Assembly: GCA_937952925.1 (NCBI GenBank)
Contig: CALFYA010000208.1
Coordinates: 1-12,872, forward strand
Origin: an uncultured Moraxellaceae bacterium
GTDB taxonomy: Bacteria > Pseudomonadota > Gammaproteobacteria > Pseudomonadales > Moraxellaceae
Reading direction: 5' to 3'
Length of the DNA stretch: 12,872 bases
Translations under genes and position numbers: made by a program
Shown here: positions 5,671 to 12,872 of the stretch, piece by piece
How the letters are laid out: each line of letters begins with the position of its first letter
How positions within the stretch are numbered: the first letter of the stretch is position 1
The notes under the pieces: generated by a model
Told to the model about the DNA's origin: nothing
Seen by the model: the letters and a program-made list of their open reading frames with translations, nothing else
Database searches by the model: none

Positions 5671-6738
5671 TCAAGACGCATCTGCAAAAATGTGTAGATT
5701 CAGCGCGGTCAACCACACCTGCTCGCCCGCCAAAAAGCGTTGATGCTGTTGTTGTTCAGCCGACAAGCCCACTTCATAGACCTGTCCACCGGCATCGACC
5801 ACTTCTAGATGGATATCGCCAGCGAGCCACACTTCGCGCTGTACCGTGACTGGCACACTCGGCACGCTGGGCTGCTGCCGATGCACTTCAAGCTCTTGGG
5901 CGCGGGCAAATGCCGTGACTTTGCCTTGGGTGATTGGTGCCGCGCTTGGCAATGCTAACGCTGCGGCACTGGTGCCAATCTTGAGTTGATCCCGATCGAC
6001 CACGCCTTCAAAACGATTGGCTTGTCCCAAGAAATCAAACACAAACGGCGTCGCCGGTTTTTCGTAGACTTCACGCGGACTGCCGATTTGCTCGATTTTG
6101 CCATGATTCATCACCACGATTTGATCGGCTACTTCCAAGGCTTCTTCTTGATCGTGAGTCACAAAAATCGAGGTAATGTGCAGCTCATCATGCAAACGAC
6201 GCAACCAACGGCGCAGTTCTTTGCGCACTTTGGCATCAAGCGCCCCAAACGGCTCATCGAGCAACAACACGCGCGGTTCGACTGCCAAGGCACGTGCCAA
6301 TGCGATCCGCTGGCGCTGTCCACCAGAGAGCTGCGCTGGAAAGCGATCTGCCAAAAATCCCAACTGCACCAAGTCGAGCAACTCACCAACACGGCGTTTG
6401 ATGTCTGCTTCGCTCGGCCGAGACGCACGGGGACGCACGCGCCAGCCACACGCCACGTTATCAAACACCGTCATATGGCGAAACAACGCATAGTGCTGAA
6501 ACACAAAGCCCACTTGACGCTCACGCACATGCAGATCCGTTGAGTCTTCGCCTTCAAGCAAGACTTGCCCCTGATCGGGTGCTTCTAGCCCTGCAATAAT
6601 CCGTAGCAAGGTGGTTTTCCCACAGCCCGAAGGCCCCAGCAACGCCACCAACTCACCTTCGGGAAAGTCGAGGGAGATCTGGTCGAGTGCTTTGAATGCC
6701 CCAAAGTTTTTTGCAATACCTTTAACTTGGATGCTCAT
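5671..6738 (-). CDS. cysA: Sulfate/thiosulfate ABC transporter ATP-binding protein CysA
   Basis: The ATPase of the sulfate importer, 355 residues, acting on the inner face of the cytoplasmic membrane with CysT and CysW. All ABC motifs are intact: Walker A GPSGCGKTT (35-43), Q-loop Q81, signature LSGGQRQR (137-144), Walker B VLLLDEP (157-163), and H-loop H195 in FVTHDQEEA. The C-terminal third (about 235-355) is the TOBE-like regulatory domain usual for CysA, including TAFARAQELEVHR and the VWLAGDIHLEVV region. ATG 6738 has AGGTG a few bases upstream and lies 1 bp after the cysW stop, so the two are translationally close. The length is normal for the family. Confidence 0.96.
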   Translation of the reverse strand: MSIQVKGIAKNFGAFKALDQISLDFPEGELVALLGPSGCGKTTLLRIIAGLEAPDQGQVLLEGEDSTDLHVRERQVGFVFQHYALFRHMTVFDNVACGWRVRPRASRPSEADIKRRVGELLDLVQLGFLADRFPAQLSGGQRQRIALARALAVEPRVLLLDEPFGALDAKVRKELRRWLRRLHDELHITSIFVTHDQEEALEVADQIVVMNHGKIEQIGSPREVYEKPATPFVFDFLGQANRFEGVVDRDQLKIGTSAAALALPSAAPITQGKVTAFARAQELEVHRQQPSVPSVPVTVQREVWLAGDIHLEVVDAGGQVYEVGLSAEQQQHQRFLAGEQVWLTALNLHIFADAS

Positions 6739-6739
6739 G

Positions 6740-7666
6740 TTATTTCACCTCAACAGGAGTGACCAACAGCGCAGGCGCGTGTTCATCATCAAGGGGTTTG
6801 GCGGCTTGTGCCAAACGATATTCAACATAGGTTTTCACCACCAAAGTGACCAGCGCGAGCAAGGCCAGCAAGGACGCCACCGCAAACGCTGCACTAAAGC
6901 TGTATTCGTTGTAGAGAATCTCCACTTGCAGCGGCAGCGTATTGGTTTCGCCACGAATATGCCCCGACACCACCGACACCGCACCAAATTCCCCCATCGC
7001 ACGGGCATTACACAAAATCACCCCGTACAGCAGCCCCCATTTGATGTTGGGCAGGGTGACATGCCAGAAGGTCTGCCAGCCATTCGCGCCGAGTACCATA
7101 GCGGCTTCTTCTTCCTCGGTGCCTTGCGCTTGCATCAGGGGGATCAATTCACGCGCCACAAACGGAAAGGTGATAAACACGGTCGCTAAAATGATGCCAG
7201 CAGTGGAGAAAATCACCTTGATGTCGTGATCGCGTAGCCATTCGCCAAACCAGCCTTGTGAACCAAACAACAACACCAACATCAAACCGGCAATCACCGG
7301 CGATACCGAAAATGGTAGGTCAATCAACGTGGTGAGCAGAGATTTTCCACGAAATTGAAACTTGGTGATTGCCCAAGCTGCCGCTACCCCAAAAATCACA
7401 TTGAGGGGCACTGCCACAGCTGCGGTGAGCAAGGTCAGCTTCACTGCGGCGCGGGTATCGGGTTCGACCAGCGCCTCAAGATAGGTATGCCAGCCTTGTT
7501 TAAAGGCTTCGACAAACACCAAAAATAGTGGCAATAGCAAACACAGCACAAAAAAACCAAGGCTGATGGTCAGTACCACACGACGAACCCAGCTCGCCTC
7601 ACGCGTTGCATCACGGTTTTGCAACCGATCAGACAGTGCATTGGATGCAGTTGAATGACTACTCAT
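6740..7666 (-). CDS. cysW: Sulfate ABC transporter permease CysW
   Basis: One of the two channel subunits of the sulfate importer, 308 residues in the inner membrane. About six hydrophobic segments are visible, from VVLTISLGFFVLCLLLPLFLVFV near the N-terminus to AFAVASLLALLALVTLVV near the C-terminus. The EAA loop that docks on CysA is EEAAMVLGANGWQTFWHVTLPN (about residues 187-208). The start is ATG 7666: AGGA lies 7 nt upstream, and the codon overlaps the cysT stop as ATGA, the classic arrangement for coupled translation. A longer reading from 7699 would run 33 nt into cysT and has no support. The polar N-terminal 25 residues precede the first helix. Confidence 0.95.
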   Translation of the reverse strand: MSSHSTASNALSDRLQNRDATREASWVRRVVLTISLGFFVLCLLLPLFLVFVEAFKQGWHTYLEALVEPDTRAAVKLTLLTAAVAVPLNVIFGVAAAWAITKFQFRGKSLLTTLIDLPFSVSPVIAGLMLVLLFGSQGWFGEWLRDHDIKVIFSTAGIILATVFITFPFVARELIPLMQAQGTEEEEAAMVLGANGWQTFWHVTLPNIKWGLLYGVILCNARAMGEFGAVSVVSGHIRGETNTLPLQVEILYNEYSFSAAFAVASLLALLALVTLVVKTYVEYRLAQAAKPLDDEHAPALLVTPVEVK

Positions 7667-8496
7667 GTGGCATTCCTCTCTGTACGACGGACTAACCACG
7701 CTTGCAAGATGTTGATCAAAAATAGCGCAATAAATGAAAACACCAGCATCACCACCGCAATGGTGGTTGCCCCTGCGTAGTCATATTCTTCGAGTTTGGA
7801 CACAATCAACAGCGGCGCGATTTCGGTTTCATACGGCTTATTGCCCGCAATAAAAATCACCGAACCGTACTCCCCAACGCCTCGCGCAAACGCTAAAGCA
7901 AAACCGGTGAGAATTGCCGGATACAGCACGGGCAAAATCACATGGCGGATGGTCTGCCAACGCTGTGCACCAAGCGCTGTCGCGGCTTCTTCTAGCTCCA
8001 CTTCTAGCTCCGCGAGTACCGGCTGGACAGTACGCACCACAAATGGAATCCCGATAAATATCAACGCCAAGATAATCCCGATCTGGGTATAAGCCACGGG
8101 CAGGCCAAGCGGAGTGAGATACTGCCCAATCCAGCCTTGTGGTGCGTATAGACTGGTCAGCGCAATGCCTGCCACCGCAGTGGGTAAGGCAAACGGCAAA
8201 TCAATCAATGCATCGACCAAACGCTTAAGCGGAAAGGAATAACGTACCAAAGACCATGCGAGTAATAAGCCAAAAAACACGTTGATAATCGCTGCCACGC
8301 CAGCTGTCCAAAAGCTCAGCCACAGTGCGGTTTGAATCCGCTCATTACTCAGCAACGCCCACAGCTCAGTCCAACCAATCTGTGAGGATTTTAAAAAGAC
8401 CGCTGCCAGCGGAATGATCACAATCAACGACAACCACGTCACCGTGATCCCCATCGACAAACCAAACCCCGACAGCACACGATGCGACTTGGGCAT
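7663..8496 (-). CDS. cysT: Sulfate ABC transporter permease CysT (CysU)
   Basis: The partner channel subunit of the sulfate importer, 277 residues in the inner membrane. It starts with a hydrophobic helix (MGITVTWLSLIVIIPLAAVFL) and has about six such segments. The EAA motif LEEAATALGAQRWQTIRHVILP (about 168-189) contacts CysA. The family-typical stretch DLPFALPTAVAGIALTSLYAPQGWIG (about 99-124) is present. ATG 8496 has GGAG about 8 nt upstream. The stop overlaps the cysW start by 4 bp. The upstream neighbour, 30 bp away, is a serine hydrolase rather than sbp directly. Confidence 0.95.
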   Translation of the reverse strand: MPKSHRVLSGFGLSMGITVTWLSLIVIIPLAAVFLKSSQIGWTELWALLSNERIQTALWLSFWTAGVAAIINVFFGLLLAWSLVRYSFPLKRLVDALIDLPFALPTAVAGIALTSLYAPQGWIGQYLTPLGLPVAYTQIGIILALIFIGIPFVVRTVQPVLAELEVELEEAATALGAQRWQTIRHVILPVLYPAILTGFALAFARGVGEYGSVIFIAGNKPYETEIAPLLIVSKLEEYDYAGATTIAVVMLVFSFIALFLINILQAWLVRRTERNAT

Positions 8497-8526
8497 AGTG
8501 CCGCTCCAAAATGTGTTTAAAAATCA

Positions 8527-9174
8527 TTAACCCGTTGGGGGCAATATGGATGAATCGGTTTTGCGTGGTTGCTGACGTTTACGCCGATGCATCACAAAAA
8601 AAGGCACCGGCCACATTCGCACTTGGGTCAATACGGTCGGCCATGCCCCAAACCCCGAAGCGATATTGACGTGTCCGACATCACCTAAATTGTGGAGGTC
8701 GGCACCCCATGTTTTTGCCCAGTACTTGGCCTGAGCGAGGCTCAGCCACGGGTCGTTTTGGCTTGCCCACAGCATGATCGGCAGGTTGCTCGGCAATGGG
8801 TGGTTGAGGGTCTCAATCAGATCCTCCTCACCGTACTGACACATGCCCTGCAACCCATCACGGCTAAACCGCTGTGGGTTGGCAGGCGCAACCATCAACA
8901 CTCCTGCAATTTTGTGGTGCAACTCAGGTGCTGCAAGCAGCACACCTGCGCTGACCAAACAGCCAAAGCTATGCGCGACCAACAGCACTTGATCTTCAAT
9001 CGCGGTCAGTGCTGCAATCACTTGATCACGCCATACCCGAAATATGGGGCGATGCCATTCTTGTATGACGCGGGAGACCGCGCTTGGATTGATGGCGGAG
9101 AGCTGTTGTTCGAGCCACGTTTGCCAGTGACCGTCGCCGCTTCCGCCGACCCCTGCCACGATCAAGACCTGCAT
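8527..9174 (-). CDS. RBBP9/YdeN-family alpha/beta hydrolase within the sulfate operon
   Basis: A cytoplasmic serine hydrolase of 215 residues, of the RBBP9/YdeN type (PF06821). The nucleophile elbow is A-H-S69-F-G in VLLVAHSFG, the acid is D141 in ASQNDPWLS, and the base is H168 in GDVGHVNIASGFG, so the catalytic triad is complete. The last 25 residues (HRRKRQQPRKTDSSILPPTG and just before) are basic and look like a disordered tail beyond the usual domain. It sits 18 bp after sbp and 30 bp before cysT on the same strand, with AAGGGGCG ahead of its ATG, so it is very probably part of the sulfate transcript. What it hydrolyses is unknown. A link to organosulfur ester use is conceivable but not shown by the sequence. 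Confidence 0.9.
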   Translation of the reverse strand: MQVLIVAGVGGSGDGHWQTWLEQQLSAINPSAVSRVIQEWHRPIFRVWRDQVIAALTAIEDQVLLVAHSFGCLVSAGVLLAAPELHHKIAGVLMVAPANPQRFSRDGLQGMCQYGEEDLIETLNHPLPSNLPIMLWASQNDPWLSLAQAKYWAKTWGADLHNLGDVGHVNIASGFGAWPTVLTQVRMWPVPFFVMHRRKRQQPRKTDSSILPPTG

Positions 9175-9192
9175 GACTCGCCCCTTGACGTC

Positions 9193-10215
9193 TTAGCGCT
9201 GGCGATTGGCGGAGACGATTTGGTCAAAAATCCCACCATCATCAAAGTGGACTTTTTGCGCATTGCGCCAGCCACCAAAGGCTTGATCGATGGTGAACAA
9301 ATTGACCGGTGCAAATTTGCTTTGATACTTCTTGGCAATCTCAGGATTGCGTGGACGGAAGTAGTGCTTGGCCGCCAGCTCCTGACCAATCGGGCTGTAC
9401 AGGTAGTTCAAATAACCTGTAGCAAGGCTGCGGGTGTTGTGCTTATCCACATTTTTGTCAACCAATGCCACACTTGGCTCGGCCAAAATCGATACCGACG
9501 GCACCACCACTTCGAACGCACCGGGTTCAAGATCACGAGTTGCCAAATAGGCCTCGTTTTCCCATGCAATCAGCACATCACCAATGCCACGCTCGGCAAA
9601 CGTGGTCAGTGCTCCACGCGCACCAGAATCCAACACTTTGGTTTGAGCAAAGATTTTTTGCACAAATTGACGTGCCGTCGCATCGCTACCATTCGGCTGT
9701 TGTTTTGCCCAGCCCCATGCGGCCAGATAATTCCAGCGTGCACCGCCGGAGGTTTTGGGGTTTGGTGTCACGATCTCGACATTCGGTTTGACCAAATCTG
9801 CCCAGTCTTTGATGCCTTTGGGATTGCCTTTACGCACCAAAAACACAATGGTCGAGGTGTAAGGCGCTGAGTTGTTGGGCAGACGTGCCTGCCAGTTTTT
9901 CGGCAATAATTTGCCTTTATCGGCAATCGCATCAATATCATAGGCCAGTGCGAGGGTGACCACATCGGCCTCTAGACCGTCAATCACCGAACGGGCTTGT
10001 TTGCCTGAACCACCATGCGATTGCTTAACATTGATCTCTTGATTGGTCTTGGATTTCCAAAAACCAGCAAACGACTTGTTAAAGTCATCGTAGAACTCAC
10101 GAGTCGGGTCATACGACACATTCAGCAACTGATTGGTATTGGCGTGTGCAACCGAAATCAATGCACCACCCGCCAACAACACACCCAAAAACACCTGACG
10201 CAAACGCGTATTCAT
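9193..10215 (-). CDS. sbp: Periplasmic sulfate-binding protein Sbp
   Basis: The substrate-binding component of the sulfate importer, 340 residues including a signal peptide (MNTRLRQVFLGVLLAGGALI through SVAHA, cleaved before NTNQL). The mature start LLNVSYDPTREFYDDFNKSF is typical of the Sbp/CysP family. So are SHGGSGKQARSVIDGLEADVVTLAL (ligand-binding loop) and TPNPKTSGGARWNYLAAWGWA. Length and motifs are complete. ATG 10215 has GAGGTG about 8 nt upstream; an in-frame extension to 10287 would bury the signal peptide and is rejected. As the first gene of the minus-strand locus, it likely sets expression from the divergent promoter region shared with the porin. Sbp and the thiosulfate binder CysP are related; I favour Sbp from overall resemblance. 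Confidence 0.94.
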   Translation of the reverse strand: MNTRLRQVFLGVLLAGGALISVAHANTNQLLNVSYDPTREFYDDFNKSFAGFWKSKTNQEINVKQSHGGSGKQARSVIDGLEADVVTLALAYDIDAIADKGKLLPKNWQARLPNNSAPYTSTIVFLVRKGNPKGIKDWADLVKPNVEIVTPNPKTSGGARWNYLAAWGWAKQQPNGSDATARQFVQKIFAQTKVLDSGARGALTTFAERGIGDVLIAWENEAYLATRDLEPGAFEVVVPSVSILAEPSVALVDKNVDKHNTRSLATGYLNYLYSPIGQELAAKHYFRPRNPEIAKKYQSKFAPVNLFTIDQAFGGWRNAQKVHFDDGGIFDQIVSANRQR

Positions 10216-10473
10216 GATCAACACCTCAACAGAACTCAATAAAAACAGTTGTTGGGTGCATCCTATGCAGGTTTGAACATGATCCAAACCAATAAAAATC
10301 GCATTACTTGATGAGTTTTTTCATAATGAAAAAAACAGATATGTTTTTCGATATTTCAGATATCACCACTTATTCATTTTGCAGCTAATCACCGCGTTTT
10401 TTCTTCGTTTTCATTCCCAAACAATTTTGCAAAATGTAACCACTTCGTTACGATTTTTTTGGGACACGCCATC
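10216..10473. promoter_or_regulatory. Divergent promoter region between sbp and the porin
   Basis: 258 bp without a gene, AT-rich, holding several dyads. GGTTTG (10270-10275), 9-bp gap, CAAACC (10285-10290). TTTTTTCAT (10316-10324), one base, ATGAAAAAA (10326-10334). GATAT (10350-10354), 5 bp, ATATC (10360-10364). TTTTGCAAAA (10425-10434). GTAAC (10436-10440), 6 bp, GTTAC (10447-10451). A weak minus-strand promoter for sbp, TTGGAT-16 bp-TAGGAT, overlaps the first dyad. I found no convincing porin -10. Regulation by CysB, the usual activator of sulfate uptake genes, is expected from the pathway, but its binding site is too loose to point to by eye. Confidence 0.5.
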
Positions 10474-11955
10474 ATGTTACACCGTTCATTACTGCCACTC
10501 ACCCTCGCCATCAGTGCCGTTAGCGGCTCGATTGCTCATGCTGAAGTGGATGCAAATCAAGAGCTTCAAGCACTCAAACAACGCATTGCAGTGCTTGAGC
10601 GCAAGCAAGAATTGGCACAAGAAGAAGCCGACAAAGCCGCACAAAGCAATGCCGTGGTGGTCGCTTCTGACAGCCAAGGTTTTCGGATCAAAAATGCCAA
10701 AGGGGATTTTCAGCTTCGGGTGGGTGGACTATTGCAAGTTGATCGCCGTACATTCTTGGATGACTCGACTGAGTTGCAACGCAGTGGTAAAGCTGCCACC
10801 ACCAGCATCAACGACAGCTTTTTATTGCGCCGCGTCCGCCTCGATATTCGCGGTAATTTTGGCTCGCTGATTGATTATCGCTTAGTGCCTGAGTTTGCAG
10901 GTTCAACGGGTACAGGCGACAGTGCAAGTTTGGTTGATGCGTATGCAGATCTCAAATTCTCACCATATGCCAATGTGCGTGTCGGTCGCCAGAAGTCACC
11001 GCAAGGCTTGGAGCGGTTGCAGTCGGGTGGCGCGACCCACTTTATTGAGCGCGGTTATGCCAACGAACTGGTGCCCAATCGTGATTTGGGGGTGCAAGTG
11101 TTTGGTAAGGCACTCGACAACAAAATCGAATATAGCTTGGGGGTGTTTAATGGTGCAGCTGATGGTCGCGATGTCTCACAATATGATGACTCACGGGTAG
11201 AAATCGCTGCGCGGATTTTTGCTACGCCATTTAGCGATCAGTTTGGGGCGATCAGTGGCTTAGGTTTTGGTGTGGCAGGCAGTCAAACCACCAACCGGAT
11301 TGCCGATAATGCCGCACAAAACACCAATAATTTCAACAACACTCTCCCCCGTTATCGTTCAACCGGTCAGCAAACCATTTTTGCCTATCGCTCAGATTCA
11401 TCTGCCCCCACGTCAGCCAATACCGCCATTGGTAGCGACCATAGCCGCATCGTCCCGCAACTCACCTATTATTATAACAACGTCGGTCTGTTGGCTGAGT
11501 ATGCGATTTCCAAGCAAGACGTCAGCCTCAATGGCAACAAACGCTCACTGGAAAATAAAGCCTATACCGTCACCACCAGCTATGTGTTGACCGGTGAAGA
11601 CAGCAGCTACGCTGGGGTTAAACCGAAAAAACCGTTTAAAGTCGGTGGCGATGGTTGGGGTGCATTTGAGTTGGTGGCGCGGGCAACCGGCTTAGATATC
11701 GACAATCAAGCCTTTAAAACCTTTCAGGTGGCGGGTAAGGATGTGGCAGGTTCAGAGCTGGCTGATCCATTTACCCAAGTCAGCAAGGCCACAGGTTATG
11801 GTGTTGGCGTCAATTGGTGGCTCAACAACAACCTGAAGCTCTCGACGGATTACAACCAAACCGAGTTTGAAGGCGGTCGTCGTGATTTGTCTGGCAAATT
11901 GGCTGATCGTCAAACCGAAAAAGCGCTGTTTAGTCGGTTGACCGTCGCGTTCTAA
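10474..11955 (+). CDS. OprO/OprP-type outer-membrane porin
   Basis: An outer-membrane channel protein of 493 residues. A signal peptide (through SIAHA, residue 23) is followed by a coiled coil (EVDANQELQALKQRIAVLERKQELAQEEAD, about 24-54), as in trimeric phosphate-selective porins. The rest is a run of amphipathic beta strands (FQLRVGGLLQVDRRTF, VRLDIRGNFGSLIDYRLVPEF, ANVRVGRQKSP, LTYYYNNVGLLAEYAIS) ending in the aromatic C-terminal strand LFSRLTVAF, the signal for outer-membrane insertion. Length is a little above typical OprP. ATG 10474 has GGGA upstream; a TTG at 10459 in frame would disturb the signal peptide. It is divergent from sbp, so its anion may be sulfate or an organosulfur compound rather than phosphate (inference from context only). 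A strong terminator follows. Confidence 0.88.
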   Translation: MLHRSLLPLTLAISAVSGSIAHAEVDANQELQALKQRIAVLERKQELAQEEADKAAQSNAVVVASDSQGFRIKNAKGDFQLRVGGLLQVDRRTFLDDSTELQRSGKAATTSINDSFLLRRVRLDIRGNFGSLIDYRLVPEFAGSTGTGDSASLVDAYADLKFSPYANVRVGRQKSPQGLERLQSGGATHFIERGYANELVPNRDLGVQVFGKALDNKIEYSLGVFNGAADGRDVSQYDDSRVEIAARIFATPFSDQFGAISGLGFGVAGSQTTNRIADNAAQNTNNFNNTLPRYRSTGQQTIFAYRSDSSAPTSANTAIGSDHSRIVPQLTYYYNNVGLLAEYAISKQDVSLNGNKRSLENKAYTVTTSYVLTGEDSSYAGVKPKKPFKVGGDGWGAFELVARATGLDIDNQAFKTFQVAGKDVAGSELADPFTQVSKATGYGVGVNWWLNNNLKLSTDYNQTEFEGGRRDLSGKLADRQTEKALFSRLTVAF

Positions 11956-11977
11956 GGATTGCGAGTATCCATGCAAC

Positions 11978-12011
11978 AACCCTCTGCATCTTGCAGAGGG
12001 TTTGATTTTTT
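11978..12011 (+). terminator. Intrinsic terminator after the porin gene
   Basis: AACCCTCTGCA (11978-11988) and TGCAGAGGGTT (11992-12002) form an 11-bp GC-rich stem with a 3-nt TCT loop, followed by T-rich sequence with seven T residues at 12005-12011. It lies 23 bp after the porin stop. Read from the ahpF side, the stem is preceded by As and lacks a following T tract, so it should mainly end the porin transcript. Confidence 0.92.
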
Positions 12012-12027
12012 ACAGCGGCAACAGACC

Positions 12028-12872
12028 CTAAACGCCCTGACGAATCAGATAATCAAACGCGGACAATGCGGCTTTAGCACCCTCACCCGTGGCAATGATG
12101 ATTTGCTTGTACGGTGTGGTGGTGGCATCACCGGCGGCAAACACGCCTTGCATGGAGGTTTCGCCTTTGGCATTGACTTCGATCTCACCGCGTGGTGACA
12201 GCTCAATAGACCCTTTCAAGAAATCGGTATTGGGCAACAAACCAATCTGCACAAAGATCCCATCAAGTGGCAGGGTGTGGACTTGTTCGGTGGCACGGTC
12301 TTGATAGACCAAACCGGTTACTTTTGCCCCATCGCCCTGCACTTCAGTGGTCAACGCTTGGGTGATCACGGTCACGTTGGGCAAGCTGTTGAGTTTGGCT
12401 TGCAGCACCGCATCCGCACGCAATTTGCTATCAAATTCCAGCAAGGTGACATGCGACACGATGCCCGCCAAGTCAATCGCGGCTTCTACGCCAGAGTTGC
12501 CACCACCAATCACCGCAACTTTTTTGCCCTTAAACAACGGGCCATCACAGTGTGGGCAATACGCCACGCCACGACCGCTATATTCAGCTTCGCCGGTCAC
12601 GTTCATTTTGCGCCAGCGTGCACCCGTCGCCAAAATTACCGTTTTACTGGTGAGCACACCACCATTGCTCAGTTCGACCTGTACCGCTTGCTCAGTCCGT
12701 TTGATGTTTGCCACGGTTTGACCAGTCATCACCTCCACGCCGTACTCATTGACGTGCTGTTGCATGGCGGCGACCAGCTTAGGCCCTGTGGTTTCGGAGA
12801 CTGAAATATAGTTTTCGATGCCCATAGTATCGGCAACTTGCCCACCAAAACGCTCGGCCACAATCCCCGTAC
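12028..12872 (-). CDS. ahpF: Alkyl hydroperoxide reductase subunit F (5' end outside window)
   Basis: The C-terminal part, about 281 residues, of AhpF, the FAD/NAD(P)H disulfide reductase that recycles the peroxiredoxin AhpC. The redox motif CPHCDGPLF is present, 102-110 counted from the GTG codon at 12861. So are the NAD(P)H-binding VIGGGNSGVEAAIDLAG (about 117-133) and the FAD-binding GVFAAGDATTTPYKQI. The CPHC form and the flanking sequence fit AhpF better than thioredoxin reductase, which usually has CATC. The reading frame stays open to the right edge, where codons for T-G-I-V precede AERFGGQ; in AhpF this is internal, so the GTG at 12861 is not a start. The N-terminal thioredoxin-fold domain must lie beyond 12872. 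The gene is convergent with the porin. Confidence 0.93.
   Translation of the reverse strand, partial: TGIVAERFGGQVADTMGIENYISVSETTGPKLVAAMQQHVNEYGVEVMTGQTVANIKRTEQAVQVELSNGGVLTSKTVILATGARWRKMNVTGEAEYSGRGVAYCPHCDGPLFKGKKVAVIGGGNSGVEAAIDLAGIVSHVTLLEFDSKLRADAVLQAKLNSLPNVTVITQALTTEVQGDGAKVTGLVYQDRATEQVHTLPLDGIFVQIGLLPNTDFLKGSIELSPRGEIEVNAKGETSMQGVFAAGDATTTPYKQIIIATGEGAKAALSAFDYLIRQGV

Noticed and set aside
5986..6543. Plus-strand open frames inside cysA
   Set aside because: cysA has every ABC motif in frame on the minus strand; the antisense frames give Cys/His/Arg-rich sequence with no domain.
8692..9870. A long open plus-strand frame of 392 codons antisense to the serine hydrolase and sbp
   Set aside because: It spans two well-supported genes on the other strand, has no recognisable domain and no ribosome site, and looks like a by-product of their codon bias.
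10436..10460. GTAAC/GTTAC hairpin followed by seven Ts as a terminator
   Set aside because: The stem is only 5 bp with a 6-nt loop and lies just before the porin start, where a terminator makes little sense; kept only as a dyad in the promoter region.
12028..12861. Thioredoxin reductase TrxB with a start at 12861
   Set aside because: The CPHCDGP motif and flanking residues match AhpF, and the frame stays open to the window edge with AhpF-like T-G-I-V ahead of the GTG.
1..12872. CRISPR arrays, insertion sequences, tRNA or rRNA genes, prophage or toxin-antitoxin pairs
   Set aside because: No regularly spaced repeats, transposase motifs, cloverleaf structures or paired small genes of that kind were seen on either strand.

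Overview
The window looks like a piece of a gammaproteobacterial chromosome, most likely from Acinetobacter or a close relative in the Moraxellaceae. This rests on protein resemblance (AhpF, the sulfate ABC transporter with a linked RBBP9-type hydrolase, an OprO/P-type porin, ChrR-like cupin and YnfA) and on a base composition that looks close to 50% GC. It is an inference; no rRNA or other marker gene is present. There is no CRISPR array, transposase, phage gene, tRNA or rRNA.

Left part (1-2555): a short gene-free edge, then two minus-strand genes. One encodes a secreted helical protein of unknown function (139-795). The other encodes a PF10118-type 'metal-dependent hydrolase' with ferritin-like EXXH motifs (876-1715). 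A TetR-family regulator (1878-2555) is divergent from the latter. The intergenic region between them holds a nearly perfect 24-bp palindrome next to the hydrolase start, a strong operator candidate.

Middle-left (2544-4806): a small ArsR-type regulator, overlapping the tetR end by 12 bp, is divergent from an FMN nitroreductase. Their shared promoter region carries phased TTCGA repeats and a GTTCGA-N6-TCGAAC dyad over the likely promoter. A ChrR-like cupin gene runs toward the nitroreductase, and their ends overlap by 21 bp. Divergent from the cupin is ynfA, a small four-helix membrane protein gene.

Middle-right (4819-10215, all minus strand): a sulfate uptake locus read in the order sbp, RBBP9/YdeN-like serine hydrolase, cysT, cysW, cysA, and then a secreted protein of unknown function. 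Spacing is tight, with an ATGA overlap between cysT and cysW and 1 bp between cysW and cysA. The last gene is set off by a perfect 14-bp inverted repeat with a 2-bp centre that abuts its start codon. Sbp binds sulfate in the periplasm, CysT and CysW form the channel, and CysA hydrolyses ATP.

Right part (10216-12872): a 258-bp divergent promoter region separates sbp from an OprO/OprP-type outer-membrane porin (10474-11955), a plausible outer-membrane partner for anion uptake. A clear intrinsic terminator follows the porin. The window ends inside ahpF, which is convergent with the porin and is cut at its 5' end.

Nothing here clearly marks a wholly new system. The points most worth following are the three palindromic control sites, the serine hydrolase embedded in the sulfate operon, and the two unassigned secreted proteins.
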